DNA from: Bacillota bacterium
GTDB lineage: Bacteria; Bacillota; Clostridia; Oscillospirales; Oscillospiraceae
Direction of reading: 5' to 3'
DNA: 64,000 nt
NCBI GenBank assembly: GCA_023386265.1
Contig: JAEWKA010000007.1
Span: forward strand, 124,001 to 188,000
The notes under the pieces were generated by a model. It searched no databases and was not told where the DNA came from. It saw only the letters and a program-made list of their open reading frames with translations. The number at the start of each line of letters is the position of its first letter. Within the stretch, counting starts at the first letter, position 1. Below, in pieces: positions 15,321 to 22,846 of this stretch. Position numbers and translations under genes: made by a program.

Positions 15321-15542
15321 CTAGGCTACACGCACATTGATTGCACGCAGTTTCTTGCGATCCTTCGGATCGAGTTCAGTATCATAAGAAACCTTCTGTC
15401 CTTCGTCCAGATTCTTGCGACCAAATGACGAAGCTGAGACAATCGAGGAGAAATGAACAAAAACATCATCTCCACCATCATCGTTTGATATAAAGCCGAA
15501 ACCCTTATCACTATTGAACCATTTTACAGTACCGTTATTCAT
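15321..15542 (-). CDS. Cold-shock protein (CspA family)
   Basis: A 73-aa single cold-shock domain that binds single-stranded RNA or DNA. RNP1 is K-G-F-G-F-I and RNP2 is V-F-V-H-F, with the opening N-G-T-V-K-W-F-N. It differs from typical 66-67-aa CspA by an inserted K-N-L-D-E-G loop and a longer basic tail (D-P-K-D-R-K-K-L-R-A). GGAGG precedes the ATG. It is carried inside the mobile element, where Csp genes are found occasionally; it could aid translation or antitermination of element messages. Confidence 0.9.
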   Translation of the reverse strand: MNNGTVKWFNSDKGFGFISNDDGGDDVFVHFSSIVSASSFGRKNLDEGQKVSYDTELDPKDRKKLRAINVRVA

Positions 15543-15576
15543 ACAGGTACCTCCTTTATGATGTTATCCCGGCAAT

Positions 15577-15606
15577 ATAAAACAAAAATCACAGGCCATT
15601 TGTCAA
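15577..15606 (-). promoter_or_regulatory. Promoter of the cold-shock gene
   Basis: On the minus strand TTGACA is followed by 18 bases and TTTTAT, about 35 bases upstream of the ATG. An inverted repeat TTTGTCA/TGACAAA (about 15600-15620) overlaps the -35 and may be an operator. Confidence 0.45.
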
Positions 15607-15715
15607 AACGAGATGACAAAAACCTGCGATACAAATAATCATACATTCGAAACACAACTTTAGTATATTCCATTGTATCTGAAATAGCAACAACTATATT
15701 TTGGGAAGTGATAAA

Positions 15716-16123
15716 TTGAATACAAAAGAGTGGCTCAACAGAGCCAGAACGTTAGACAAAGAAATCGATGCGCTTGAGTCAGCAAGGGTAAAAGCAATGG
15801 AAAGATGTTTGTCTATAACTGCAAAACCCCGTGACATAGTTGTTAGTGGTGGGGTATCTGATCAGGACAGCAGGCTTGTAGCTTATGCGGATCTGTCACG
15901 ACAGATTGATGAAATGGTGGATAAGCTTTGTGATACAAAGACCGAAATTCTTAAAGCTATACAGACAGTAGATGATGGTACACTTCGGACACTCCTTGTT
16001 GAAAGGTACATAAATATCAAGACATGGGAGCAGATAGCGGTGGATATGAATAAGTCGTATCAGTGGGTCTGCGAGCTTCATGGAAGAGCACTCGAAAAAG
16101 TCCTGTTACTTGATGGTAATTGA
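15716..16123 (+). CDS. Phage late-gene regulator-like protein (DUF1492/RinA-type)
   Basis: A 135-aa protein. The N-terminal half is a helical coil (W-L-N-R-A-R-T-L-D-K-E-I-D-A-L). The C-terminal third is a sigma-region-4-like helix-turn-helix: L-L-V-E-R-Y-I-N-I-K-T-W-E-Q-I-A-V-D-M-N-K-S-Y-Q-W-V-C-E-L-H-G-R-A-L. This layout is that of small phage activators (DUF1492, RinA, ArpU) encoded just before the packaging genes. The TTG at 15716 is preferred because GGGAAGTG lies 5 bases ahead. It is followed by methylase and terminase genes, which it presumably activates. Confidence 0.75.
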   Translation: MNTKEWLNRARTLDKEIDALESARVKAMERCLSITAKPRDIVVSGGVSDQDSRLVAYADLSRQIDEMVDKLCDTKTEILKAIQTVDDGTLRTLLVERYINIKTWEQIAVDMNKSYQWVCELHGRALEKVLLLDGN

Positions 16124-16161
16124 TACTTGTTCTGTGGTATCGTGTAAACTGGAAATAGTAA

Positions 16162-16196
16162 AAGACGCCAGCGGGTTACCGTGAGGCGTCTTATCT
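16162..16196 (+). terminator. Terminator after the late regulator
   Basis: Stem AAGACGCC/GGCGTCTT with a 15-base loop, followed by a T-rich tail. Confidence 0.6.
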
Positions 16197-16239
16197 ATTT
16201 ATCTGCTTATTTCAGCGAGAGGAAATCATTATTAACAGC

Positions 16240-16980
16240 ATGGTTCAGCAAAATCAAATTTGGCAACTTGGAAGACACAGGCTTATGTGCGGCGACAGCA
16301 CAGATATCGGCAATATACAGAGGCTTATTAATGGAGAGAATATTCAGATGATCATGACGGATCCTCCGTACAAAATGGAATACTCAGGAGGCGGATGCTT
16401 TCAAAGGGAGACTCAAAATGTAAGAAAACGAATTGCCGACATGATAGATTTCAATGCACAGACAATCAAGTTTTATCGGGATTTGGATATACCGTCTCTA
16501 TATATCTTTACCTCAAAAACCCTTGTGCGCGATTATCTAAATATTTTTGAAGACTATAACAGCAATATTCTTGTTTGGTGTAAGACAAACCCTACGCCGT
16601 TTGTCAACAGCACTTTCCTTCCTGATCTTGAATACCTGATGTTCTTTTCGAAGCCAGGTAAGAAAATCTGGAATAAAGGTCTTAAACCAATGACGCTTTA
16701 CAGTAGGTACTACATATCGGCAAAGGAAGAGGGCAGGCGAGGAGTCGGTGATCTACATCCGACTATGAAGCCGCTTAAGCTTCTTGAAAACAAGATTCTT
16801 GTTTCAAGCACGCCGGGCGGCGGTGTGTTTGATGGATTCGGTGGCTCTGGCAGCACGCTTATTGCTTGTGAAAATACAGGCCGCGCATGCTACATGATGG
16901 AGTATGAGCCACAATACTGCGACGTTGTAATTAACCGGTGGGAACGCATGACGGGGGGCAAGGCAAAGCGAGTAGCATAG
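16240..16980 (+). CDS. DNA methyltransferase (beta class), N-terminally short
   Basis: A 246-aa S-adenosylmethionine-dependent DNA methylase of the N4-cytosine/N6-adenine beta class. The catalytic D-P-P-Y (near residue 41) comes before the AdoMet motif F-D-G-F-G-G-S-G-S-T (about 205-215), and the target-recognition region lies between. It begins I-W-Q-L-G-R-H-R-L-M-C-G-D-S, which in many phage enzymes is the linker after a ParB-like domain; that domain is missing here. The ribosome site GAGAGGA is far (about 17 bases) from the ATG. Role: modification of element DNA, perhaps protecting it from the HNH nuclease at 20381. Confidence 0.85.
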   Translation: MVQQNQIWQLGRHRLMCGDSTDIGNIQRLINGENIQMIMTDPPYKMEYSGGGCFQRETQNVRKRIADMIDFNAQTIKFYRDLDIPSLYIFTSKTLVRDYLNIFEDYNSNILVWCKTNPTPFVNSTFLPDLEYLMFFSKPGKKIWNKGLKPMTLYSRYYISAKEEGRRGVGDLHPTMKPLKLLENKILVSSTPGGGVFDGFGGSGSTLIACENTGRACYMMEYEPQYCDVVINRWERMTGGKAKRVA

Positions 16981-17084
16981 AGCACTCAACAAATAATGAA
17001 ACGCGGGTAAAATCCCGTTGCCATCTATTCGCATAGAATAAATAGGCATATGTGTATGCATACCGAATTAGAGGAGGTGCTCAT

Positions 17085-17240
17085 ATGTTGTGTGGCATAT
17101 TATTAGCACTTTTGTGCTGCTGCAATACTCGTAATAGTTGCTGCTGCAATCGTAACTGTTGCTCCAATAACTGTAATCGTAACTGCGGCTGCAGCTGTAG
17201 ACGTGATTGTTGTTGCAGACGTGATTGTTGTTACAGATAA
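17085..17240 (+). CDS. Cysteine-rich small protein
   Basis: A 51-aa peptide with 18 cysteines. The start M-L-C-G-I-L-L-A-L-L-C-C-C is hydrophobic enough for a short membrane anchor. The rest alternates Cys with Asn, Arg and Asp and ends in two near-repeats C-R-R-D-C-C. GAGGAGGTG precedes the ATG at 17085 perfectly, which argues for real translation despite the odd composition; a longer upstream frame lacks a ribosome site. It sits between the methylase and the terminase genes, and an excellent terminator follows. Function unknown; metal binding or a disulfide-rich surface peptide are possibilities. Confidence 0.65.
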   Translation: MLCGILLALLCCCNTRNSCCCNRNCCSNNCNRNCGCSCRRDCCCRRDCCYR

Positions 17241-17261
17241 ATATGATTTGAGTTTAAAATG

Positions 17262-17302
17262 AAAGAGTGAGAGGCGGCTGACGAAGCCGTCTCTCACTCT
17301 TT
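17262..17302 (+). terminator. Strong terminator after the Cys-rich gene
   Basis: A perfect 17-bp stem (AAAGAGTGAGAGGCGGC and its complement) with loop TGACGAA. The space to 17508 holds a further small GC hairpin (about 17452-17482) upstream of terS. Confidence 0.75.
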
Positions 17303-17508
17303 AGGGTAGTTTGAGAGATAGGAGAAAGAATGAAAAACTGATTTATGTAAAAGCGGTCCTCGCCGTTTGATGTTGTAATATTAACGCGTAATTATGAACA
17401 TAAAACAAACACAGTTTAAATTTCTTGTTAACTCCAAGTTGATATTCGGGGCGGCAGTCGGTTCCTCCTTTCCGGCTGCCGTCGATTAATTATTTGAGGG
17501 TGGTGTTG

Positions 17509-18006
17509 ATGTCCGGCAAACTGAATGACAGGCAGAAACGTTTTGCCGACGAGTATCTGATTGACTTCAATGCCACTGAAGCTGCGAAGCGCGCCGGATA
17601 TAGCGAAAAGACCGCGTATTCGATGGGAAGCGAGAACCTGAAGAAACCTGATATTCTTGATTACATCGAAAAGCGAAAGAAAGCTCGCATCGACCGGACG
17701 CAGATTACCCAGGACAAAGTCATTATTGAACTCGCCAAGATTGCTTTTGCTGACGGTATGGACTTCGCAACGGTCGGCAAGCGCAATCGTGTGCTGCTGA
17801 CGCCTACTGAGAATTTGCCACTGGAAAAGCGAGCAGCTGTCGCTTCTGTAAAAAAAGGCGCCAAAGGAGCTGTTGAGGTTAAGACCTATGATAAGGTCAA
17901 GGCTCTTGAGCTTCTTGGCAAACACCTGGGCCTATGGGATAAGGCAGCTGGGTCCGGCGAGGTCGAGGACCTTGCACCGCTTGCGGAGATGCTGAAGGAT
18001 GATTAA
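17509..18006 (+). CDS. Phage terminase small subunit
   Basis: A 165-aa DNA-recognition subunit of the packaging motor. The N-terminal helix-turn-helix reads L-N-D-R-Q-K-R-F-A-D-E-Y-L-I-D-F-N-A-T-E-A-A-K-R-A-G-Y-S, the Terminase_2 signature; the C-terminal part has K-A-L-E-L-L-G-K-H-L-G-L-W. The start is ATG at 17509, preceded by GAGGGTGG. It overlaps the large-subunit gene by 8 bases, as is usual for coupled terminase genes. Confidence 0.92.
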   Translation: MSGKLNDRQKRFADEYLIDFNATEAAKRAGYSEKTAYSMGSENLKKPDILDYIEKRKKARIDRTQITQDKVIIELAKIAFADGMDFATVGKRNRVLLTPTENLPLEKRAAVASVKKGAKGAVEVKTYDKVKALELLGKHLGLWDKAAGSGEVEDLAPLAEMLKDD

Positions 18007-19558
18007 GACACAACGAATCGAATGGTCGCCATTTTCTGATAAGCATAAGACCTACATCAGGCAGTCACTACATAACCGGATGAATGTGGCGGAGGGCGCG
18101 ATTCGCTCGGGCAAGACGATTGATCACTGCATCATTGCGGCGATGTATTTGGAAAAATGCTCAGACGCAATACACTTGGCATCAGGCTCAACGCTCGGTA
18201 ATGCCAAGCTGAATATCGGCGTATGCAACGGCTTCGGTCTTGAAGCTTTGTTCCGGGGCAGATGTCACTGGGGAAAGTTCAAAGATAACGAGGCCCTTTT
18301 CATAGACACACAGACCGGCGAAAAGATTGTAATCTTTGTCGGAGGTGGCAAGGCTGACAGCTACAAGCGCATCCTGGGTAACTCCTACGGCCTCTGGATT
18401 GCGACCGAAATCAACGAACACTTCGACAGTGACGATAGCCGTACCTCGTTTATCAAGGTCGCTATGGGTCGTCAGGCAGCCGCTAGGGCGCCGCTGATAC
18501 TCTGGGATCTAAACCCATGTCCACCTAAGCATCGTATATATACGGACTATATTGACAAGTACAAAGAAGGTTTTGTCGGCGGCTATCAATACCAGCACTT
18601 CACTCTTACTGACAACATGTCGATATCCGAACAGCGCAAAGCGGAAATAGCCTCGCAGTATGATCCTCACAGCGTATGGTATAAGCGCGATATCCTCGGT
18701 CAGCGGGTAGCAGCTGAGGGGCTTATTTATCGCCTGTTTGCGGACATGGAAGATTGGTATGCTATCGACCGCAAAAGCGTACCGAAGTTGAGGTACATCG
18801 AAGTTGGGGCGGACATCGGCGGTACAAAATCGAATCACGCTTTTGTGGCAAACGGCTTCGACGAGGACTTCGATACGCTGTATGTTCTCAAAGCCAAGTC
18901 GATTAAAGCGGACGGCGTGTCAGTCTCGCAGTTCATAAACGAGTTCGTTAAGTTCGTTGATGCTGTAATAGCTGATTACGGCTTTGTTGATACCTGCTGG
19001 CCTGACTGTGCGGAGGCCGCGATACTTAACGAGCTGGACGCTAAAACAAAGTACCGGATACGTGGCAGCATAAAGGGCGAAATTAATGACCGCATCCGCT
19101 GCGCGGATATTCTTTTCACGGCTGGAAGAATAAAGCTCGTAAAAGGCGAGTGCGAGGACCTTGCCGCGGGGCTTCGGTCGGCGGTCTGGGATCCGGACGA
19201 GATAGAGGATATCCGTCTGGACGATGGCACAAGCGATATTGACATCCTGGACGCGTGGGAATATGGCTTTACCCCGCACATGAGAAGATTTGTTTACTTT
19301 GACCCTCCTTATTTAGGTAAAGGTGATCGTCTCTACAAAAATGCTCTAACTGTAGATGATCATAAGGAAATTGCAGAAATGATAAAGCGTTTATCACTTG
19401 ACTGGATCGTTACATATGACAATGTGTCTTTAATCAGGGAACTCTATCAAGATTATACCATTAAAGATGTAGAGTTAAGATATTGCGTAGCTTCTAAGCG
19501 CAATGACTCGGAAATAATGATCTTAAAATCTCCCCAACTAATTACCCCTGATGCATGA
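17999..19558 (+). CDS. Terminase large subunit fused to a D12 adenine-methylase tail
   Basis: A 519-aa chimera. Residues 1 to about 430 are a phage terminase large subunit: Walker A-like A-E-G-A-I-R-S-G-K-T (31-40), an ATPase region, and a nuclease domain with V-G-A-D-I-G-G-T-K-S-N-H and a final D-G-T-S-D-I-D-I-L-D-A-W-E-Y. From residue 432 (base 19292) the protein becomes V-Y-F-D-P-P-Y-L-G-K-G and continues as the C-terminal 88 residues of a D12-class (Dam-like) methylase. At the same point the DNA turns from GC-rich to AT-rich. The fusion is in frame and must come from a deletion joining two genes. TerL looks complete; the methylase lacks its AdoMet-binding part. Confidence 0.88.
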   Translation: MIKTQRIEWSPFSDKHKTYIRQSLHNRMNVAEGAIRSGKTIDHCIIAAMYLEKCSDAIHLASGSTLGNAKLNIGVCNGFGLEALFRGRCHWGKFKDNEALFIDTQTGEKIVIFVGGGKADSYKRILGNSYGLWIATEINEHFDSDDSRTSFIKVAMGRQAAARAPLILWDLNPCPPKHRIYTDYIDKYKEGFVGGYQYQHFTLTDNMSISEQRKAEIASQYDPHSVWYKRDILGQRVAAEGLIYRLFADMEDWYAIDRKSVPKLRYIEVGADIGGTKSNHAFVANGFDEDFDTLYVLKAKSIKADGVSVSQFINEFVKFVDAVIADYGFVDTCWPDCAEAAILNELDAKTKYRIRGSIKGEINDRIRCADILFTAGRIKLVKGECEDLAAGLRSAVWDPDEIEDIRLDDGTSDIDILDAWEYGFTPHMRRFVYFDPPYLGKGDRLYKNALTVDDHKEIAEMIKRLSLDWIVTYDNVSLIRELYQDYTIKDVELRYCVASKRNDSEIMILKSPQLITPDA

Positions 19559-19624
19559 TGTAACAATGTCCATATTTCGTAGTTTTTGCAAATAATGCTA
19601 CCGACAGATGTATAGTGTAATTTT

Positions 19625-20143
19625 CTATGGCGTAATATCGCTATGGAATCCTGTGAGATGTTCTAGCTGTTTCATTTGATCTTTTAAAGCATGATCAATG
19701 AGCATTTCGCCTCTCATTTCAAGCGTCACCACTTTTACAATAGCTCCAACATGTTCACTGATGGCAATATCGAGGTCCGGGAAATCAAGAGCTTCATTAC
19801 GCTCATTAATTACCTTGTCGAGGATTGGCTTTAGTTCATTGTAATGTCTCCTAGTTTCTTCTGAAGTACTTCCGATTATTCCGTGTTTATCGATGGCTTC
19901 TTGTAGTTCGTCGAGTAATCCGTCAGAATAGATTACAGTATTTTTGAGAGGTAATATGATTAAGCTACGCAAGGGAACATTGTAGAAATTTGCAAGAACT
20001 TTAAGTTTCTCCAAATCCGGAACGCGATTGCTGCGTTCATAGTTGCAATACAATGATTTGTGAATACCAAGTAAGTCAGCTATTTCCTGCTGACTTTTAC
20101 TATTTTGCTGACGAAGAGAGATTAGACGCTCTGATATGGTCAT
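19625..20143 (-). CDS. XRE-family transcriptional regulator
   Basis: A 172-aa repressor-like protein. The N-terminal helix-turn-helix (residues 5-60) reads L-I-S-L-R-Q-Q-N-S-K-S-Q-Q-E-I-A-D-L-L-G-I-H-K-S-L-Y-C-N-Y-E-R-S-N-R-V-P-D. The C-terminal part is helical with no protease or ligand motif. Twin palindromes in its own promoter (20162-20213) point to autoregulation, as for controller proteins of restriction-modification systems. It lies between the methylase tail and the HNH nuclease. AAAGGAGG precedes the ATG. Confidence 0.88.
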   Translation of the reverse strand: MTISERLISLRQQNSKSQQEIADLLGIHKSLYCNYERSNRVPDLEKLKVLANFYNVPLRSLIILPLKNTVIYSDGLLDELQEAIDKHGIIGSTSEETRRHYNELKPILDKVINERNEALDFPDLDIAISEHVGAIVKVVTLEMRGEMLIDHALKDQMKQLEHLTGFHSDITP

Positions 20144-20161
20144 GAGATAATCCTCCTTTTG

Positions 20162-20213
20162 TTGACACCTGTGTCAATAAAAGGATAATAGCACTTGTTG
20201 ACACAGGTGTCAA
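20162..20213 (-). promoter_or_regulatory. Promoter and twin palindromic operators of the XRE gene
   Basis: TTGACACCTGTGTCAA (20162-20177) and TTGACACAGGTGTCAA (20198-20213) are each palindromic, and the second is the exact reverse complement of the first. Their centres are 36 bp apart. On the minus strand the TTGACA of the distal copy works as a -35 box, with a 17-base spacer to the -10 box TATTAT. The proximal copy lies between the -10 and the ribosome site, so a bound regulator would block its own promoter. Confidence 0.8.
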
Positions 20214-20311
20214 CAACAATTTTAAGCTGTGACCCCAAACCCTTCTTTTATGTATACAGAAGATATTTCAAAACGTTTTTATCAATTCTGAGGATACACT
20301 TGTATATTCAA

Positions 20312-20358
20312 ATGACGCCCCCTCACGGCATAGTTGTTCCGTTAGGGGGCGTCATTTT
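20312..20358 (-). terminator. Terminator of the HNH gene
   Basis: Stem ATGACGCCCCCT/AGGGGGCGTCAT with a 20-base loop stands 22 bases after the HNH stop codon, upstream of the XRE promoter. Confidence 0.7.
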
Positions 20359-20380
20359 ATACTTGTCCGAAACCGTTGTG

Positions 20381-21400
20381 TTAATCGTAACAAATTAACA
20401 AATCATTAACACTTCTAATCTCAATACCTGCTTTCATCAATGCAGCTTGTCTTTCTATAAATAGCTTTTCGAGAATAGGCAGTTTATCTTCAAGCCTGCC
20501 GTAATGCAACAGATTATGACAATAACTACACAGTGAAACTACATTTTCTTCCGTATCCAAATTTCTATAGTTACCTTCTTGATATTCAAAATCTTTATAT
20601 TTGCTGATTGGAATTAAATGATGTGGCTCCGTGTATTTGACACCGCTTTTTTTGTAAAAAGTTTTATTTGGATCATGGTCGTTTTCGCATTCGTGGTTTG
20701 CAATGATCAATGCATTAGCAGCAACTCTTGGATTTCGCTTTGGCTTAAGGTTTCCAGAGCTAGGTCCGTTTATAAATTCCTGTTTTCCGGGCTCACCTCT
20801 CCAGCCTGGCTTTTCTGAACTCCCTGCGGCTGCGTCAATAATTTTGCTGATTTCGTCTGTCTCTGTATCATCGTATTCTTCAAATTCTCGATTGGAAATA
20901 TCGATTAAAATGCTTTTCAGAAAAGCTCGTACTTTATAATCCTGTTCTAATTCCAAAGCCTTATTGATGATAAATATTGCATGTTGTTTGTCTAGCTGAG
21001 ATAAATATACACCTTGCTTACATGTGCCAATTTTTGAAAAAGCACTCTCTTTGTTATAATGGCTTATAAACCAACCGTATAAACTTCTCATATCTACTGG
21101 AAGGGTGAAAATAGAATAATCTGAATCTACACGATATCCATTGTTTCCCCACATGTTTTTTTTTGAAGCCGCTTTAATTTCTGGAGGCTGTTCAGCTAAA
21201 AAGTAGTCTGACTTTGCAATACTTATCGCATATGTAGTTTGATTCGCACCATGAAAAATAATATCTCCTTTTTTGACAAGAGACATGTTTTTATATCCTT
21301 TGTTCTCGCTGCCATCACTCGCCCTTTGGGGCGACCATAAATACTGACCTTGGCTTTCCTGCTTATAAGTTTCGTTTTGACAAACAAAGTACAAATTCAT
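20381..21400 (-). CDS. HNH endonuclease with N-terminal PUA/EVE-like domain
   Basis: A 339-aa nuclease. The C-terminal HNH domain (about 225-300) has C-E-N-D-H near its start, then E-P-H-H-L-I-P-I-S, L-D-T-E-E-N-V-V-S-L-C-S-Y-C-H-N-L-L-H-Y-G, with the expected catalytic His pair, Asn, final His and C-x2-C. The N-terminal part (about 1-150: Y-L-W-S-P-Q-R-A...M-S-L-V-K-K-G-D-I-I-F-H) resembles EVE/PUA-like modules that read modified bases. The architecture suggests a restriction enzyme, either modification-dependent or the partner of a lost D12 methylase. The ATG at 21400 has AAAGGA about 12 bases ahead. Confidence 0.8.
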   Translation of the reverse strand: MNLYFVCQNETYKQESQGQYLWSPQRASDGSENKGYKNMSLVKKGDIIFHGANQTTYAISIAKSDYFLAEQPPEIKAASKKNMWGNNGYRVDSDYSIFTLPVDMRSLYGWFISHYNKESAFSKIGTCKQGVYLSQLDKQHAIFIINKALELEQDYKVRAFLKSILIDISNREFEEYDDTETDEISKIIDAAAGSSEKPGWRGEPGKQEFINGPSSGNLKPKRNPRVAANALIIANHECENDHDPNKTFYKKSGVKYTEPHHLIPISKYKDFEYQEGNYRNLDTEENVVSLCSYCHNLLHYGRLEDKLPILEKLFIERQAALMKAGIEIRSVNDLLICYD

Positions 21401-21429
21401 ATATCCATGCGTCCTTTCACACTATAAGG

Positions 21430-22371
21430 CTAATTTATATCTACGGGAAAAGACCCTTCATAACAGGTCCCCTTAGAGTCGACAATTGAAAAAGAAAATT
21501 TATATGATCCTATTTCCAATCTTGTGGGAATAGCCACCACGCACGATGTTTGATTGATTTCAAATTCCTCAATGTTGCTCTCTATAACTTCGTTTGACGG
21601 AAAAACCAATCTACCGAACAAAAAAGCATTATTAAGGTTTGGAGTAGAATAAGTTAAGATATCAGATTCAATATCTGATGTTTTTTCAATTATGTTTGCT
21701 ACGGCGTCACCAAACAATCTGGAAAGCCCATAACTGTAGTATGGAGTATCGGAGGCTAAAGTGTGCACGTAGCCCAATAAGCTCGTTTCTTCTTTTGATT
21801 CATCATACCGAGCATCTGATTGTATAAAGACTTTTGAGGTTATCCTAAATTCAGCATCACAAGAAAGGCTTTGATATACTCTAAGTGTCTTCATTTTAAG
21901 AAAACAACGATCTAAGACTGAACTAGGTGCGGATTGATAATGGTTATCCAAAAGAAAAATGCAGGTGTTTCCTTTTATTACAATACTTCTGGGGGATAAG
22001 GACTGCCAAACTACTCGAGTTGTTTCAGAAGATAAATCGTTAGTAGATGCTAGTATTAGTCTGTCTGAAAGCCCTTGTTCTTTTAATGCAATAATAGCGT
22101 CATTGTATGTAAGTCCATTTATGTCAGGCACTGAAGAATACTTACTATCAAAATAGCATTTTCCGCAAATCATTAGTATTGAAACCGCTGAACATAATAA
22201 AAGAATTTGCCACATTAAAGATTTCTGACGTTTGACTTTGAATAGCTGTATGATGGCAATTGCAAAAGTAGCAATAATTGCAAGAACAGCAAAAATGTTT
22301 GAAATGTTTTGGCTAATAAATGAAAGCACTGTAAGCGTAATTTTTCCTATGCAAGCCATAAGCTGTTCCAT
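21430..22371 (-). CDS. Membrane protein with one PASTA domain
   Basis: A 313-aa protein. Two hydrophobic segments (about residues 5-40 and 55-75) are followed by a PASTA-like domain (about 80-150: V-P-D-I-N-G-L-T-Y-N-D-A-I-I-A-L-K-E-Q-G-L). A longer C-terminal region has beta character and no known family. PASTA domains usually bind peptidoglycan or beta-lactams at the end of kinases or penicillin-binding proteins; here no kinase or transpeptidase is attached. The start ATG at 22371 follows TGAGGA; the longer frame is not supported. It is probably co-transcribed with the HNH gene 29 bases downstream. Confidence 0.7.
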   Translation of the reverse strand: MEQLMACIGKITLTVLSFISQNISNIFAVLAIIATFAIAIIQLFKVKRQKSLMWQILLLCSAVSILMICGKCYFDSKYSSVPDINGLTYNDAIIALKEQGLSDRLILASTNDLSSETTRVVWQSLSPRSIVIKGNTCIFLLDNHYQSAPSSVLDRCFLKMKTLRVYQSLSCDAEFRITSKVFIQSDARYDESKEETSLLGYVHTLASDTPYYSYGLSRLFGDAVANIIEKTSDIESDILTYSTPNLNNAFLFGRLVFPSNEVIESNIEEFEINQTSCVVAIPTRLEIGSYKFSFSIVDSKGTCYEGSFPVDIN

Positions 22372-22582
22372 AAATAAAATCCTCATATTTTGGTAAATTG
22401 AACCTATTTTTACCATACACTCTTTTGGAAATATAATCAATTAACAAAAAGTCGGAATTTGGCATAAAAATGTAGAATAATTGCCTATTCATACGAAGCG
22501 TTGTTCAAGTTCAAAATAATTCGTTGCTATGTTAACTGCGCGAAATCCGTAGACCCGATGAAAACGCTATGAAAATTAAAAG

Positions 22583-22611
22583 AATTCCGTAGTTTCAATG
22601 ACTACGGAATT
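22583..22611. terminator. Terminator-like hairpin
   Basis: A perfect 11-bp stem AATTCCGTAGT/ACTACGGAATT has T-rich DNA on both sides. The remaining sequence 22372-22582 is AT-rich with only the promoter region of the PASTA gene. Confidence 0.5.
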
Positions 22612-22623
22612 TCGCTTTTTAAG

Positions 22624-22676
22624 CAGCGGGAGAAGGATTCAAACCCTCACAAACTGAGTCAAAGTCAGTATCGCTA
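22624..22676 (-). pseudogene. 3' half of a tRNA-Gln(TTG)-like gene
   Basis: On the minus strand an anticodon arm ACTGA-CTTTGAC-TCAGT (anticodon TTG, T before and A after) is followed by a short variable loop. A T arm GAGGG-TTTGAAT-CCTTC and TCCCGCT, as a 3' acceptor strand, complete it. No D arm or matching 5' acceptor strand precedes it, and CCA is missing. It is therefore a truncated tRNA, perhaps the footprint of an older integration. Confidence 0.4.
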
Positions 22677-22772
22677 CAGGTTTATAATGAACATATTTGA
22701 GTATAGAGTTGTTAGTAATAGGTTAGTAATAGACCAATTTTCTGTACAATTTGGGGCAATTCGTGAAAAACA

Positions 22773-22809
22773 AAATAGCACTGAAAACGTAGTGTTTTCA
22801 GTGCTATTT
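22773..22809 (-). terminator. Terminator directly after tRNA-Pro, supplied by the element
   Basis: A perfect 16-bp stem (AAATAGCACTGAAAAC and its complement) begins one base after the CCA end and is followed on the minus strand by TTGTTTTT. It is inside the element, so it replaces the terminator left at 11923-11963. Confidence 0.75.
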
Positions 22810-22810
22810 C

Positions 22811-22846
22811 TGGTCCGAGTGACATGACTTGAACATGCGGCCTCTT
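22811..22846. repeat. Right attachment site within tRNA-Pro
   Basis: This is the second copy of the 36-bp direct repeat. The tRNA stays intact because the element carries the matching 3' sequence. Confidence 0.85.

Larger units (their letters stand above)
11973..22846. mobile_element. tRNA-Pro-integrated element with CRESS-like replicon and phage packaging genes
   Basis: Identical 36-bp sequences at 11973-12008 and 22811-22846 bound 10.8 kb. The right copy is the 3' part of a complete tRNA-Pro gene, the usual attachment site of tyrosine integrases, and a damaged one is encoded at 13974. Contents are a ribbon-helix-helix protein, a CRESS-type origin and Rep, excisionase, integrase, cold-shock protein, phage late regulator, methylase, Cys-rich peptide, terminase subunits, XRE regulator, HNH nuclease and a PASTA protein. 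Packaging is represented but no portal, capsid or tail gene is present. It is a defective or satellite-like mosaic. Confidence 0.8.

Noticed and set aside
17999..19558. Complete inducible prophage
   Set aside because: No portal, capsid, tail, lysis or lysogeny genes accompany the terminase genes.
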